DNA of 16,812 nt from Faecalimonas sp. (GCA_020024645.1 JAHHTN010000039.1:1-16812); one strand, 5' to 3'; shown: positions 7,113 through 14,207, counted from the stretch's first letter. Notes: a model not told the origin generated them from the sequence alone. A program made the numbers and translations.

Positions 7113-7173
7113 ATTCTGCAGTTCAATGTATATCTTATTAAATTGGATAAGCAGGATATGTTTATGTCTTTTT
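7103..7173 (+). terminator. Leader terminator overlapping the RAT
   Basis: GGCATAAAC (7103-7111) pairs with GTTTATGTC (7160-7168) over nine base pairs with one G-U pair. After a one-base bulge, TATTCTGC (7112-7119) pairs with GCAGGATA (7151-7158). TTCAAT (7122-7127) and ATTGGA (7142-7147) can extend the stem inward. TTTTT (7169-7173) follows. Without antiterminator protein, transcription should stop here, before the antiterminator gene. Confidence 0.8.
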
Positions 7174-7200
7174 AATTGATGAAGTGAAGGGGTTTGGTTG

Positions 7201-8019
7201 ATGTATCAAATTGTAAAAGTTTTAAATAACAATGCTTTTCTTGCAAAAGATGGTAAGGATGAGAGAATCTTAGTAGGTAAGGGCATTGGGTTTGGGAAAA
7301 GACCAGGCGATAAATTTTCGACAATTGAAGATGCGAAAATCTACACTTTGGCAGTCAAAGAAAACGAAAGATCAATGATTAATGCTGTAAAAGGTATTGA
7401 ACCTAAGTATTTAGAGGCGGCTGGACGGATTATTGATGAGGCGCAAGTTGTTTTTGAAACAATTAATCCAGATATATTGATTCCATTGGCAGATCATATA
7501 GCCTTTGCAGCAAAAAGAGCAAAAGAGAATATTTATTTACCAAATCCATTTATTGCGGACATTAAGGCATTGTTCGGTAAAGAATACACCGTGGTTGTGA
7601 AAAGTCGAGAAATAATTGAAGAGATGACAGGATATAGGATTACGGACGATGAAGCGGGATTTATTGCTTTACATGTCCATTCAGGTCTGTCAGATGTGGA
7701 AGTATCAGAAACGCTTAAAATCACACAAATTATTGATGAATGCATGTTAGATATAGAGAAGCTACTTGAACAGACGATTAACCGAGAATCTTTGGGTGGT
7801 ATTAGGCTAATGAGTCAACTTTACTATATGATAGCAAGGACAAAAGCGAAAGAGAAGATTAATATAGATTTGAATCAGTTTGTTGGAGTGCATTATGCAA
7901 AAGCAGGCATGGTCGCGCACCACATATGCAAATATGTGGAAAAGGAATTAGGAATACCAATTGAAAAAGAAGAGGAAGGGTTTCTTGCGATACATATTCA
8001 AACGATCATTATTCCATAA
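7201..8019 (+). CDS. glcT: BglG/GlcT-family PRD transcription antiterminator
   Basis: This 272-residue RNA-binding antiterminator regulates the PTS operon by stabilising the RAT hairpin. Residues 1-55 are the CAT RNA-binding domain (KVLNNNAFLAKDGKDERILV, then GKGIGFGKRPGD), closest to GlcT. PRD1 follows with His99 (LADHIAFAAKR) and His158 (FIALHVHSG), and PRD2 with His265 (FLAIHIQTI). At the position of the first PRD2 histidine (LicT His207) the sequence is SQLYYMIAR with Gln206. In the family, phosphorylation of PRD1 by the EIIB domain inactivates the protein when substrate is absent, and phosphorylation of PRD2 by HPr can activate it. I prefer the ATG at 7201, eight bases after AAGGGG; a TTG at 7198 is possible. 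The gene is first in the operon and sits behind its own RAT, implying autoregulation. Confidence 0.9.
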   Translation: MYQIVKVLNNNAFLAKDGKDERILVGKGIGFGKRPGDKFSTIEDAKIYTLAVKENERSMINAVKGIEPKYLEAAGRIIDEAQVVFETINPDILIPLADHIAFAAKRAKENIYLPNPFIADIKALFGKEYTVVVKSREIIEEMTGYRITDDEAGFIALHVHSGLSDVEVSETLKITQIIDECMLDIEKLLEQTINRESLGGIRLMSQLYYMIARTKAKEKINIDLNQFVGVHYAKAGMVAHHICKYVEKELGIPIEKEEEGFLAIHIQTIIIP

Positions 8020-8060
8020 ATGATATACAAAAAAGAGTGAAGGAAAAGGAGTTAAAAACA

Positions 8061-8318
8061 ATGAAAAAATTTGAGTACACTATTAAGGACGAATTAGGAA
8101 TTCATGCGAGACCAGCAGGAATGCTTGCGAAAGAAGCGAAAAATTATAAAAGTATAATCACTATTACAAAAGAAGGTAAATCAGCAGAGGCAACAAGACT
8201 TATGTCGGTTATGTCATTAGCAGTGAAATGTGGACAAACTGTAGAAGTTTCAATTGAAGGTGAAGATGAAGATACAGCATTTGAAGGTGTAAAAACATTT
8301 TTTGAAACAAATTTGTAA
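8061..8318 (+). CDS. ptsH: Phosphocarrier protein HPr
   Basis: This is an 85-residue HPr, which passes phosphate from enzyme I to EIIA through His15 in GIHARPAG. The ATG at 8061 is nine bases after AAAAGGAG and gives the standard length; the in-frame GTG at 8037 would add eight unneeded residues. The region that normally reads KSIMGVMSL, with regulatory Ser46, is TRLMSVMSL here, so position 46 is Arg (codon AGA). HPr kinase/phosphorylase could not modify this protein there, so it should not serve as the Ser46-phosphorylated corepressor partner of CcpA. It lies 41 bases after the antiterminator gene and 30 before enzyme I. Confidence 0.93.
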   Translation: MKKFEYTIKDELGIHARPAGMLAKEAKNYKSIITITKEGKSAEATRLMSVMSLAVKCGQTVEVSIEGEDEDTAFEGVKTFFETNL

Positions 8319-8348
8319 GATTTATAAAAGGTGATGGGAACAAAAGAG

Positions 8349-9968
8349 ATGGAATGTTTAAAAGGGAAATCAGTGTATAAAGGGATTGCTCTTGGTAAAA
8401 TTTCTGTGTTAAAGAAGTCAGATTATGTTGTTAAACGTACAAAGGTAGAAAGTGCAGAAGAAGAAATCGAGAGGGTGAATCAAGCAAAAGAAGTTGCTTG
8501 TGGCCAATTGCAAAAGTTATATGAAAAAGCTTTAAAAGAAGTAGGAGAAGCGAGTGCTGCTATTTTTGAAGTCCACCAAATGATGTTAGACGATGCGGAC
8601 TTCAATGAAGCGATTGAAAATATTATACGTACACAAGAGGTGAATGCGGAGTATGCGGTTGCTTCAGTGGGTGATAGCTTTTCGGAAATGTTTGCGAGTA
8701 TGGACGATGATTATATGCGTGCAAGGGCTGCAGATATTAAAGATATTTCAGAAAGGCTTGTGAAAAATCTTGCTGGTGGTGAAACAGATTCTATGGATTT
8801 TGAAGAACCAGTAATTGTAGTTGCTGATGATTTGACTCCGAGTGAAACTGTACAGATGGATAAAGATAAAATTCTTGCGTTTGTTACAGTGCATGGTTCG
8901 ACAAATTCACATACAGCTATTTTAGCACGTATGATGAATATTCCGGCATTAATCGGAGTAGATATGAATTTGGAAGAACTAAAAAACGGTGTAGAAGCTG
9001 TTGTAGATGGATTTGCAGGAGAAATGATTTTAGAACCGACAGAAGAGGTGAAATGCACTGCTTTAACTAGAATTTCTGAAGAAGAAGAAAAGAGAAATTT
9101 ACTTTTAGAATTAAAAGGTAAAGAGAATATAACACTTGGTGGAAAGAAAATTGAACTTTATGCTAATATTGGAAGTGCTTCTGATGTCGGCTATGTATTA
9201 GAAAATGATGCGGGAGGAATTGGTCTGTTTAGAAGTGAATTTCTTTATATCGGACGCAATGAACTTCCAAGTGAAGAAGAACAGTTCCAAGCGTACAAAC
9301 AAGTTGCTCAAAATATGGCAGGGAAAAAAGTTATTATCAGAACATTGGATATTGGCGCAGATAAACAAGCGGATTATCTTGATTTAGGTGAAGAAGAGAA
9401 TCCAGCATTAGGATATAGAGCGATTCGTATCTGTCTTTCGCAACCAAAAATTTTCAAAACACAATTGAGAGCAATTTTTAGAGCATCTACATACGGAAAT
9501 ATTTCTATTATGTATCCGATGATTACATCTGTGGAAGAAGTGAAAAAAATTCAAAAAATTGTAGCGGAAGTTAAAAAAGAGCTTTATGAATGTGATATCC
9601 CATACAAAGATGTAGAAGAAGGCGTAATGATTGAGACTCCGGCAGCAGTTATGATTAGTGACGAATTAGCTGAATTGGTAGACTTCTTTAGTATAGGTAC
9701 AAATGATTTAACGCAGTATACACTTGCGATTGATCGTCAGAATGAAAAATTGGATCCATTCTATAATCCGCACCATAAAGCGGTCTTGAAAATGATTCAA
9801 ATGGTTGTAGATAATTCCCATAAAGCAGGAAAATGGACGGGGATTTGTGGTGAACTTGGTGCAGATACAGAATTAACAGAGACATTTGTGAGAATGGGAG
9901 TAGATGAATTGTCAGTTGCTCCATCAATGATTTTAAAACTTAGAAAAATCATTCGAGAAATGAAATAA
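8349..9968 (+). CDS. ptsI: PTS enzyme I (phosphoenolpyruvate-protein phosphotransferase)
   Basis: Enzyme I takes phosphate from phosphoenolpyruvate and passes it to HPr. With the ATG at 8349 it has 539 residues: an N-terminal HPr-binding and phosphohistidine domain with active His188 (GSTNSHTAILAR), and a PEP-binding barrel with GLFRSEFLY, IIRTLDIGADK, SIGTNDLTQYTLA and catalytic Cys500 (GICGELG). Upstream in-frame GTG (8331) and ATG (8334) are possible starts, but they overlap the ribosome binding sequence AAAGGTGAT, and MECLKGKSVYKGIALGK matches the family N-terminus. The chain ends at RKIIREMK, roughly 30 residues short of the E. coli C-terminal tail. Phosphate flow within the operon is EI to HPr to EIIA to EIIB. 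Confidence 0.93.
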   Translation: MECLKGKSVYKGIALGKISVLKKSDYVVKRTKVESAEEEIERVNQAKEVACGQLQKLYEKALKEVGEASAAIFEVHQMMLDDADFNEAIENIIRTQEVNAEYAVASVGDSFSEMFASMDDDYMRARAADIKDISERLVKNLAGGETDSMDFEEPVIVVADDLTPSETVQMDKDKILAFVTVHGSTNSHTAILARMMNIPALIGVDMNLEELKNGVEAVVDGFAGEMILEPTEEVKCTALTRISEEEEKRNLLLELKGKENITLGGKKIELYANIGSASDVGYVLENDAGGIGLFRSEFLYIGRNELPSEEEQFQAYKQVAQNMAGKKVIIRTLDIGADKQADYLDLGEEENPALGYRAIRICLSQPKIFKTQLRAIFRASTYGNISIMYPMITSVEEVKKIQKIVAEVKKELYECDIPYKDVEEGVMIETPAAVMISDELAELVDFFSIGTNDLTQYTLAIDRQNEKLDPFYNPHHKAVLKMIQMVVDNSHKAGKWTGICGELGADTELTETFVRMGVDELSVAPSMILKLRKIIREMK

Positions 9969-9985
9969 AGAAAGAGGAAAAGAAA

Positions 9986-10480
9986 ATGCTTGGTTCATTA
10001 AAAGAAAAATTAGGATTTGGTAAAAAGGGAGAAGTTTTATATGCTCCAATTGAGGGAGAAGCAATTGAACTTGCAAAAGTAAGTGATCCTACTTTTGGAG
10101 AAGAGATTTTGGGGAAAGGTGTTGCTATTCTTCCAACAGTTGGAAAAGTATATGCCCCGATTGACGGAACAGTAGAAATGGTATTTGATACAAAACATGC
10201 AATTTCAATGAAATCAGAAAGTGGAATTGAGATTCTTATTCATGTGGGATTAGATACGGTTACGTTAAAAGGTGAACCGTTTGCAGAGCATGTTTCAGCT
10301 GGTGATAAAGTAAAAGCAGGAGATTTGTTATTGGAATTTGATATTGAGGCGATTAAAAATGCAGGTTTAGAAGTAGTTTCTCCAGTTATTATTTGTAACA
10401 CAGCGGATTACAGTGAAATAAAAACTGCAACTGGAAAAACAGTTGGTACAAAAGACGAAGTGATGACAATCATCAAATAA
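9986..10480 (+). CDS. crr: PTS EIIA component, glucose (Crr) family
   Basis: This 164-residue EIIA is of the glucose superfamily. The two active-site histidines are His71 (DTKHAISM) and His86 (EILIHVGLDTV), matching E. coli His75 and His90. The chain is complete (LYAPIEGEAIEL near the start, ADYSEIKTATGKTV near the end). It accepts phosphate from HPr and gives it to the EIIB cysteine of the permease encoded next. It stands alone and is not fused to the permease, as in E. coli. AGAGGAAAAG precedes the ATG, which is only 17 bases after the enzyme I stop. Confidence 0.93.
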   Translation: MLGSLKEKLGFGKKGEVLYAPIEGEAIELAKVSDPTFGEEILGKGVAILPTVGKVYAPIDGTVEMVFDTKHAISMKSESGIEILIHVGLDTVTLKGEPFAEHVSAGDKVKAGDLLLEFDIEAIKNAGLEVVSPVIICNTADYSEIKTATGKTVGTKDEVMTIIK

Positions 10481-10490
10481 TACAGATATT

Positions 10491-10513
10491 AAACTTCACT
10501 TTTGTGAGGTTTT
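10491..10513 (+). terminator. Intercistronic hairpin with weak terminator features
   Basis: AAACTTCAC (10491-10499) pairs with GTGAGGTTT (10504-10512), nine pairs with one G-U, around a TTTT loop and followed by TATAT. It lies between the EIIA and EIICB genes. It could terminate a fraction of transcripts or protect the 3' end of the upstream message, setting the ratio of soluble PTS proteins to permease. Confidence 0.4.
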
Positions 10514-10560
10514 ATATAAGAGAAGATATCATGAAAATGAGAGAAAAGGAGGAGAAAGTT

Positions 10561-12033
10561 ATGAAATATCTTCAAAAATTAGGTAAAGCGTTAATGCTTC
10601 CAGTAGCATGTTTACCTATCTGTGGTATCCTTATGGGTATCGGATACTTTTTGTGTCCTGCAACAATGCAGGGTGGTGATATCAATGGTATGAAAGAAAT
10701 CATTGGTATGTTTCTTGTAAAAGCAGGAGGAGCTTTAATTGACAATATGGCAATCCTGTTTGCAATCGGTGTAGGTGTAGGTATGGCAGATGATAATGAT
10801 GGTACAGCCGGACTTGCTGCTATGGTATCTTGGTTAATGATTACAACTCTTCTTTCAGAAGGTGTAGTAACAGTTATTAGACCATCAGTTGCTGAAAATG
10901 CAAAATATTTACTTGCATTCCAGAAAATTGCTAACCCATTCATCGGTATTATTTCTGGTATTATTGGTTCTACTTGTTATAACAAGTTCAAAGGAACTAA
11001 ATTACCTTCATGGCTTGCATTCTTTAGTGGAAAACGTAGTGTAGCAATTGTAGCAGGTGTTGTTTCTATCTTAACATCAGCAGTATTGTTATTTGTATGG
11101 CCAATTATTTTTGCTGGTCTTGTTACAATCGGTGAATCAATCGTAAAATTAGATGCAGTAGGTGCTGGTATCTATGCATTCTTAAACCGTTTATTAATTC
11201 CAACAGGTTTACATCACGCATTAAACAATGTATTCTGGTTTGATACTATTGGACTTGGTGATTTACAAGCATTCTGGGCTGGAAAAACATCAGCAGATGT
11301 TTCTTGGAGTTTAGGTATGTATATGTCTGGATTCTTCCCATGTATGATGTTTGGTGTTCCAGGTGCAGCTTTAGCTATGATTCATACAGCAAAATCTAAC
11401 AAGAAAAAAGTTGCAATCGGTTTAGTTGCTTCAGCAGCTGTTTGTGCTTTCCTTTGTGGTGTTACAGAACCATTCGAATTTGGTTTTATGTTCTTAGCTC
11501 CAGCATTATATGTAGTTTATGCTTTATTATACGGTATTTTTGTAGCAGTTACTGCTGCATTAGGATTCCGTGCAGGATTTTCATTCTCAGCAGGTGCAAC
11601 TGACTTATTCTTCTCAGCTTCATTACCAGCTGCTCAGAAAACATGGATGATTATTCCTTTAGGTATCGCTGCATTCATTATTTTCTATGTTGTATTCCGT
11701 TTCGCTATTGTGAAGTTTGATTTGAAAACTCCTGGTAGAGAAGACGATGATGATGTAGAAGCAGAATCAAAAGCAGTATTAGCAAATAACGACTTTACAG
11801 AAGTTGCCAAAATTATTTTAGAAGGTTTAGGTGGAAAAGATAACATCACTTCTATCGATAACTGCATTACAAGACTTCGTCTTGAAGTTAAAGATAATAC
11901 TTTAGTAAATGAAAAGAAAATCAAATCAGCAGGTGTTGCAGGTGTGATTCGTCCTGGAAAAACAAGTGTACAGGTAATTATTGGAACACAGGTACAGCAT
12001 GTAGCAGATGAATTTAAATTATTGTGTAAATAA
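10561..12033 (+). CDS. nagP: PTS permease EIICB, N-acetylglucosamine type
   Basis: The 490-residue protein has an EIIC membrane domain (about 1-390, around ten hydrophobic segments) followed by an EIIB domain with phospho-acceptor Cys435 (DNCITRLRL). Signatures GLHHALNNVFWF, MSGFFPCMMFGVPGAALAM, TEPFEFGFMFLAPALY and AGFSFSAG, and the end SAGVAGVIRPGKTSVQVIIG, resemble B. subtilis NagP and E. coli NagE more than PtsG, so N-acetylglucosamine is the favoured substrate; glucose remains possible because no nagA or nagB gene lies here. It takes up and phosphorylates the sugar at the inner membrane. The ATG at 10561 follows AAAAGGAGGAG; an in-frame upstream ATG at 10504 lies within the hairpin. Codons are biased (many TTC, ATC, GGT) compared with neighbouring genes, as in strongly expressed genes. 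Confidence 0.88.
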   Translation: MKYLQKLGKALMLPVACLPICGILMGIGYFLCPATMQGGDINGMKEIIGMFLVKAGGALIDNMAILFAIGVGVGMADDNDGTAGLAAMVSWLMITTLLSEGVVTVIRPSVAENAKYLLAFQKIANPFIGIISGIIGSTCYNKFKGTKLPSWLAFFSGKRSVAIVAGVVSILTSAVLLFVWPIIFAGLVTIGESIVKLDAVGAGIYAFLNRLLIPTGLHHALNNVFWFDTIGLGDLQAFWAGKTSADVSWSLGMYMSGFFPCMMFGVPGAALAMIHTAKSNKKKVAIGLVASAAVCAFLCGVTEPFEFGFMFLAPALYVVYALLYGIFVAVTAALGFRAGFSFSAGATDLFFSASLPAAQKTWMIIPLGIAAFIIFYVVFRFAIVKFDLKTPGREDDDDVEAESKAVLANNDFTEVAKIILEGLGGKDNITSIDNCITRLRLEVKDNTLVNEKKIKSAGVAGVIRPGKTSVQVIIGTQVQHVADEFKLLCK

Positions 12034-12060
12034 TTTCTAAAACAGAGAATACATAAAGAG

Positions 12061-12101
12061 AGAATAAGGAAATGCAACTTGCATTTCCTTATTCTTATTT
12101 T
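12061..12101 (+). terminator. Terminator of the PTS operon
   Basis: A perfect 17-base inverted repeat (12061-12077 with 12079-12095) is followed by TATTTT. It lies 27 bases after the EIICB stop. An in-frame ATG inside it, at 12072, has been rejected as the cutC start. Confidence 0.9.
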
Positions 12102-12134
12102 AATAATGAATACATGAAAAACAAGGGGGAGACT

Positions 12135-12878
12135 ATGAAAAGAACATTAGAATGTTGTGTGGATTCAGTTGAGTCAGCTATAGCTGCAAAAGCAGGAGGT
12201 GCGGATAGAATAGAATTATGTAGTGGGTTAGTGATTGGTGGGCTATCACCGTCAATAGCTTTGTTTCAAAAAGTAAAAGAAAAAGTGGATATTCCTATAC
12301 GCCCATTACTTAGGACAAGATTTGGAGATTTCTGTTATACACCATACGAACATGAAATATTAAAAGAAGAAGTAAAAATTTTTCGTCAGTTAGGGGCGGA
12401 AGGAGTTGTTATTGGAAGTCTTACTCCAGAAGGGAGACTAAATTTACAACAAATGAAAGAATTAATAGAAGAAGCGGGAGAAATGAAAGTAACTTTACAT
12501 AGAGCTTTTGATATGTGTAAGAATCCTATAGAAACATTAGAACAAGCAAAAAGATTAGGAATTGATACAATATTGACATCGGGACAAAAGAATTGTGCGG
12601 AAGAAGGAATAGAACTTTTAAAACAATTAGTAGAAAAAAGTGAAAATAAAATAGAAATTCTTGTTGGTGGAGGTGTTGATGCCAAAACAATTCCGATGTT
12701 TTATGAAAAGGCAAATACAACTTCATATCATATGTCGGGTAAGATTGCTTTAGAAAGCCAAATGAAATATAGGAATTTTAATGTTAATATGGGAGTGGCT
12801 TCCATTGGTGAATATGAAATTTGGACAACAAGTAAAGAACGTATTCAAGAAGCAAGAAATGTTTTAGATAGTTTGTAA
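12135..12878 (+). CDS. cutC: CutC family protein
   Basis: The 247 residues match the CutC TIM-barrel family: ECCVDSVESAIAAKAGGADR near the N-terminus, ELCSGLVIGGLSPS, RTRFGDFCYTPYE, LHRAFDMCKNPIETLE, LTSGQ, EILVGGGVDAKTI and YHMSGK. CutC was named for copper homeostasis in E. coli, but that role is disputed and no biochemical activity is settled. It is cytoplasmic, without a signal peptide. The ATG at 12135 follows AGGGGGAG and gives the family N-terminus; an in-frame ATG at 12072 lies in the preceding terminator and another at 12114 has no better ribosome site. It is a single-gene unit between two terminators. No copper transporter or CopY-type regulator is nearby, so the context does not support a metal role. 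Confidence 0.93.
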   Translation: MKRTLECCVDSVESAIAAKAGGADRIELCSGLVIGGLSPSIALFQKVKEKVDIPIRPLLRTRFGDFCYTPYEHEILKEEVKIFRQLGAEGVVIGSLTPEGRLNLQQMKELIEEAGEMKVTLHRAFDMCKNPIETLEQAKRLGIDTILTSGQKNCAEEGIELLKQLVEKSENKIEILVGGGVDAKTIPMFYEKANTTSYHMSGKIALESQMKYRNFNVNMGVASIGEYEIWTTSKERIQEARNVLDSL

Positions 12879-12913
12879 AGAAGAGGGAATTCTACACGAA
12901 TTCCCTCTTCTTT
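12877..12913. terminator. Bidirectional terminator between cutC and the cysteine-rich gene
   Basis: A perfect 16-base-pair stem (12877-12892 with 12898-12913) carries the loop TACAC. Both outer ends are AAAG/CTTT, giving a T-run on each strand. The left arm overlaps the last two bases of the cutC stop codon. It serves convergent genes. Confidence 0.88.
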
Positions 12914-12922
12914 GTACTAAAA

Positions 12923-13156
12923 TTAGCAGCAGCCACATCCACCGTTATTATTTCCGATCCCATTTCCACCACAGCAGAATAAAAGTAATAAAATTAAAAG
13001 ACAACAGTCATTTCCACAATTATTCATACCATTATAACCATTATTACCACCACAGCAGAACAAGAGAAGAATAACCAATAAACAAGAATTACTTAATCCA
13101 GATTCTCTTCCATCATTACATCCGCATCCACAGTTTGTTGCACTTAAATCGCTCAT
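12923..13156 (-). CDS. Cysteine- and glycine-rich small protein with duplicated hydrophobic unit
   Basis: The 77-residue product has 14 cysteines and many Gly and Asn. It begins MSDLSATNCGCGCNDG, then has two nearly identical units, CLLVILLLFCCGG (25-37) and CLLILLLLFCCGG (52-64), 27 residues apart, separated by Gly/Asn-rich linkers, and ends GGCGCC. Each unit could be a short hydrophobic or membrane-contacting segment flanked by Cys pairs. Some clostridial genomes carry similar proteins labelled 'chorion class high-cysteine' by old annotation; I recall this but cannot check it. GGAGG stands before the ATG at 13156. It is divergent from a subtilisin-type protease. A structural role in the spore or envelope, or metal binding, is conceivable. 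Function is unknown. Confidence 0.75.
   Translation of the reverse strand: MSDLSATNCGCGCNDGRESGLSNSCLLVILLLFCCGGNNGYNGMNNCGNDCCLLILLLLFCCGGNGIGNNNGGCGCC
12965..13084 (-). repeat. Tandem duplication within the cysteine-rich gene, period 81 bases
   Basis: The two CCGG units are encoded at 13046-13084 and 12965-13003. They share blocks such as CCACCACAGCAGAA on the plus strand, 81 bases apart. Protein identity is higher than DNA identity, which suggests an old duplication kept by selection on the protein. Confidence 0.6.
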
Positions 13157-13190
13157 ATTAAAGCCTCCATAAATTGTTTATTTACAATGT

Positions 13191-13221
13191 TATCATATGT
13201 AAGATGAGGGATTTATGTTTC
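13191..13221 (-). promoter_or_regulatory. Candidate promoter of the cysteine-rich gene, sigma-K-like -10
   Basis: Read on the minus strand, CATATGATA (13191-13199) fits the sigma-K -10 pattern CATANNNTA, with an AC 17 bases upstream (16 is usual). It lies about 35 bases before the start codon. The same bases fit a poor sigma-A -10 without a -35. The match is short and sequence alone cannot settle it. Confidence 0.25.
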
Positions 13222-13294
13222 TAAAAAGTGAAAAAATTTTCATTTATTGCAAAACAAAGCCTTTGTGAATAAATTAAATAAAAAAGGAAATAAA

Positions 13295-14206
13295 ATGGAG
13301 CAGGTAAAAGAAAGAGTATCATATTGGTGTAAGGACACAAATCAACATAAAGTTGAAGGAAAAGAGATAGGAGTTGCCATATTAGATACTGGAATAGCGT
13401 TACATCCTGATTTTGATAAGAGAATCCTTTGTTTTAAAGATTTTGTAAATAAACAGGGAATGATTTATGATGATAATGGACATGGAACGCATATAGCTGG
13501 AATTATAGGCGGAAGTGGAAAATTATCAGAAGGGAAATATGCTGGGATTGCGCCGAAATGTAACTTGATTCCATTGAAAGTACTCGATAAGAGAGGGAAT
13601 GGTGAGATTAATCATGTTATAGAGGGGAGTAAATGGATAATAGAAAATGCGAGTAAATATTGTATAAGAATAGTAAACATTTCAGTTGGAACACTTCCTA
13701 ATACAGATAGCGAAGAAGAAGAAAAATTACTTATGGCAGTAGAAAATATGTGGGATGAGGGGCTTGTTGTTGTTGTTGCAGCAGGAAATTATGGACCAAA
13801 AGGACAGAGTATTACAGTTCCTGGGGTGAGTAAGAAAGTTATTACTGTAGGTGCTTCGGATGACAAGATAGAACTTTTTACAATAGAAGGAAGACTTAAA
13901 GATTATTCTGGGAGAGGTCCAACAAAAGAATGTGTGATGAAACCAGATTTGGTAGCGCCAGGTTCAAAAATATATTCTTGTAATAGTAGGTATGGGAAAA
14001 AAGGAAGAGCTTATTCATGTAAAAGTGGTACTTCTATGGCCACGCCAGTTGTATCTGGAGCGATTGCACTTCTTTTATCCAAATACCCTGAGATGACAAA
14101 TGTAGAAGTGAAATTAAGATTATGCCAGACCTGTATGGATTTAGGGAAATGTAAAAACCAACAAGGATGGGGAGAACTCTGTATAAAAGAGTTTTTATCT
14201 ATATAA
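13295..14206 (+). CDS. Subtilisin-like serine protease (S8), intracellular type
   Basis: With the ATG at 13295 the product has 303 residues. The full catalytic set is present: Asp31 (AILDTGIALHPDF), His63 (NGHGTHIAG), oxyanion Asn165 (AAGNYGP) and Ser247 (SGTSMATPVVSGA). It should be an active endopeptidase. There is no signal peptide and no recognisable propeptide: the catalytic Asp is only 31 residues from the start, so it is probably cytoplasmic, like intracellular subtilisins or AprX-type enzymes. AAAAGGAAATAAA precedes this ATG; an in-frame upstream ATG at 13247 would add 16 Lys/Asn-rich residues and has no clear ribosome site. The gene stands alone between divergent promoters and its own terminator. 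Substrate is unknown; divergence from the cysteine-rich gene is only suggestive of a link. Confidence 0.9.
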   Translation: MEQVKERVSYWCKDTNQHKVEGKEIGVAILDTGIALHPDFDKRILCFKDFVNKQGMIYDDNGHGTHIAGIIGGSGKLSEGKYAGIAPKCNLIPLKVLDKRGNGEINHVIEGSKWIIENASKYCIRIVNISVGTLPNTDSEEEEKLLMAVENMWDEGLVVVVAAGNYGPKGQSITVPGVSKKVITVGASDDKIELFTIEGRLKDYSGRGPTKECVMKPDLVAPGSKIYSCNSRYGKKGRAYSCKSGTSMATPVVSGAIALLLSKYPEMTNVEVKLRLCQTCMDLGKCKNQQGWGELCIKEFLSI

Positions 14207-14207
14207 A

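Noticed and set aside
6729..7126. Minus-strand frames rich in Phe/Ser/Leu across the miniprotein gene and PTS leader
   Set aside because: They are antisense to A-rich sequence, lack ribosome sites, and cover a region better explained by the miniprotein, promoter and RAT.
8711..9058. Long minus-strand open frame inside the enzyme I gene (also similar ones in nagP, cutC and ffh)
   Set aside because: These are antisense shadows of well-supported genes with no ribosome sites.
10504..10560. Upstream in-frame extension of the EIICB gene
   Set aside because: The extension overlaps the intercistronic hairpin and contains the real ribosome site AAAAGGAGGAG; the product from 10561 has the family N-terminus.
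12072..12134. Upstream in-frame extension of cutC from the ATG at 12072
   Set aside because: The added codons lie inside the PTS operon terminator hairpin; the ATG at 12135 has AGGGGGAG and the family N-terminus.
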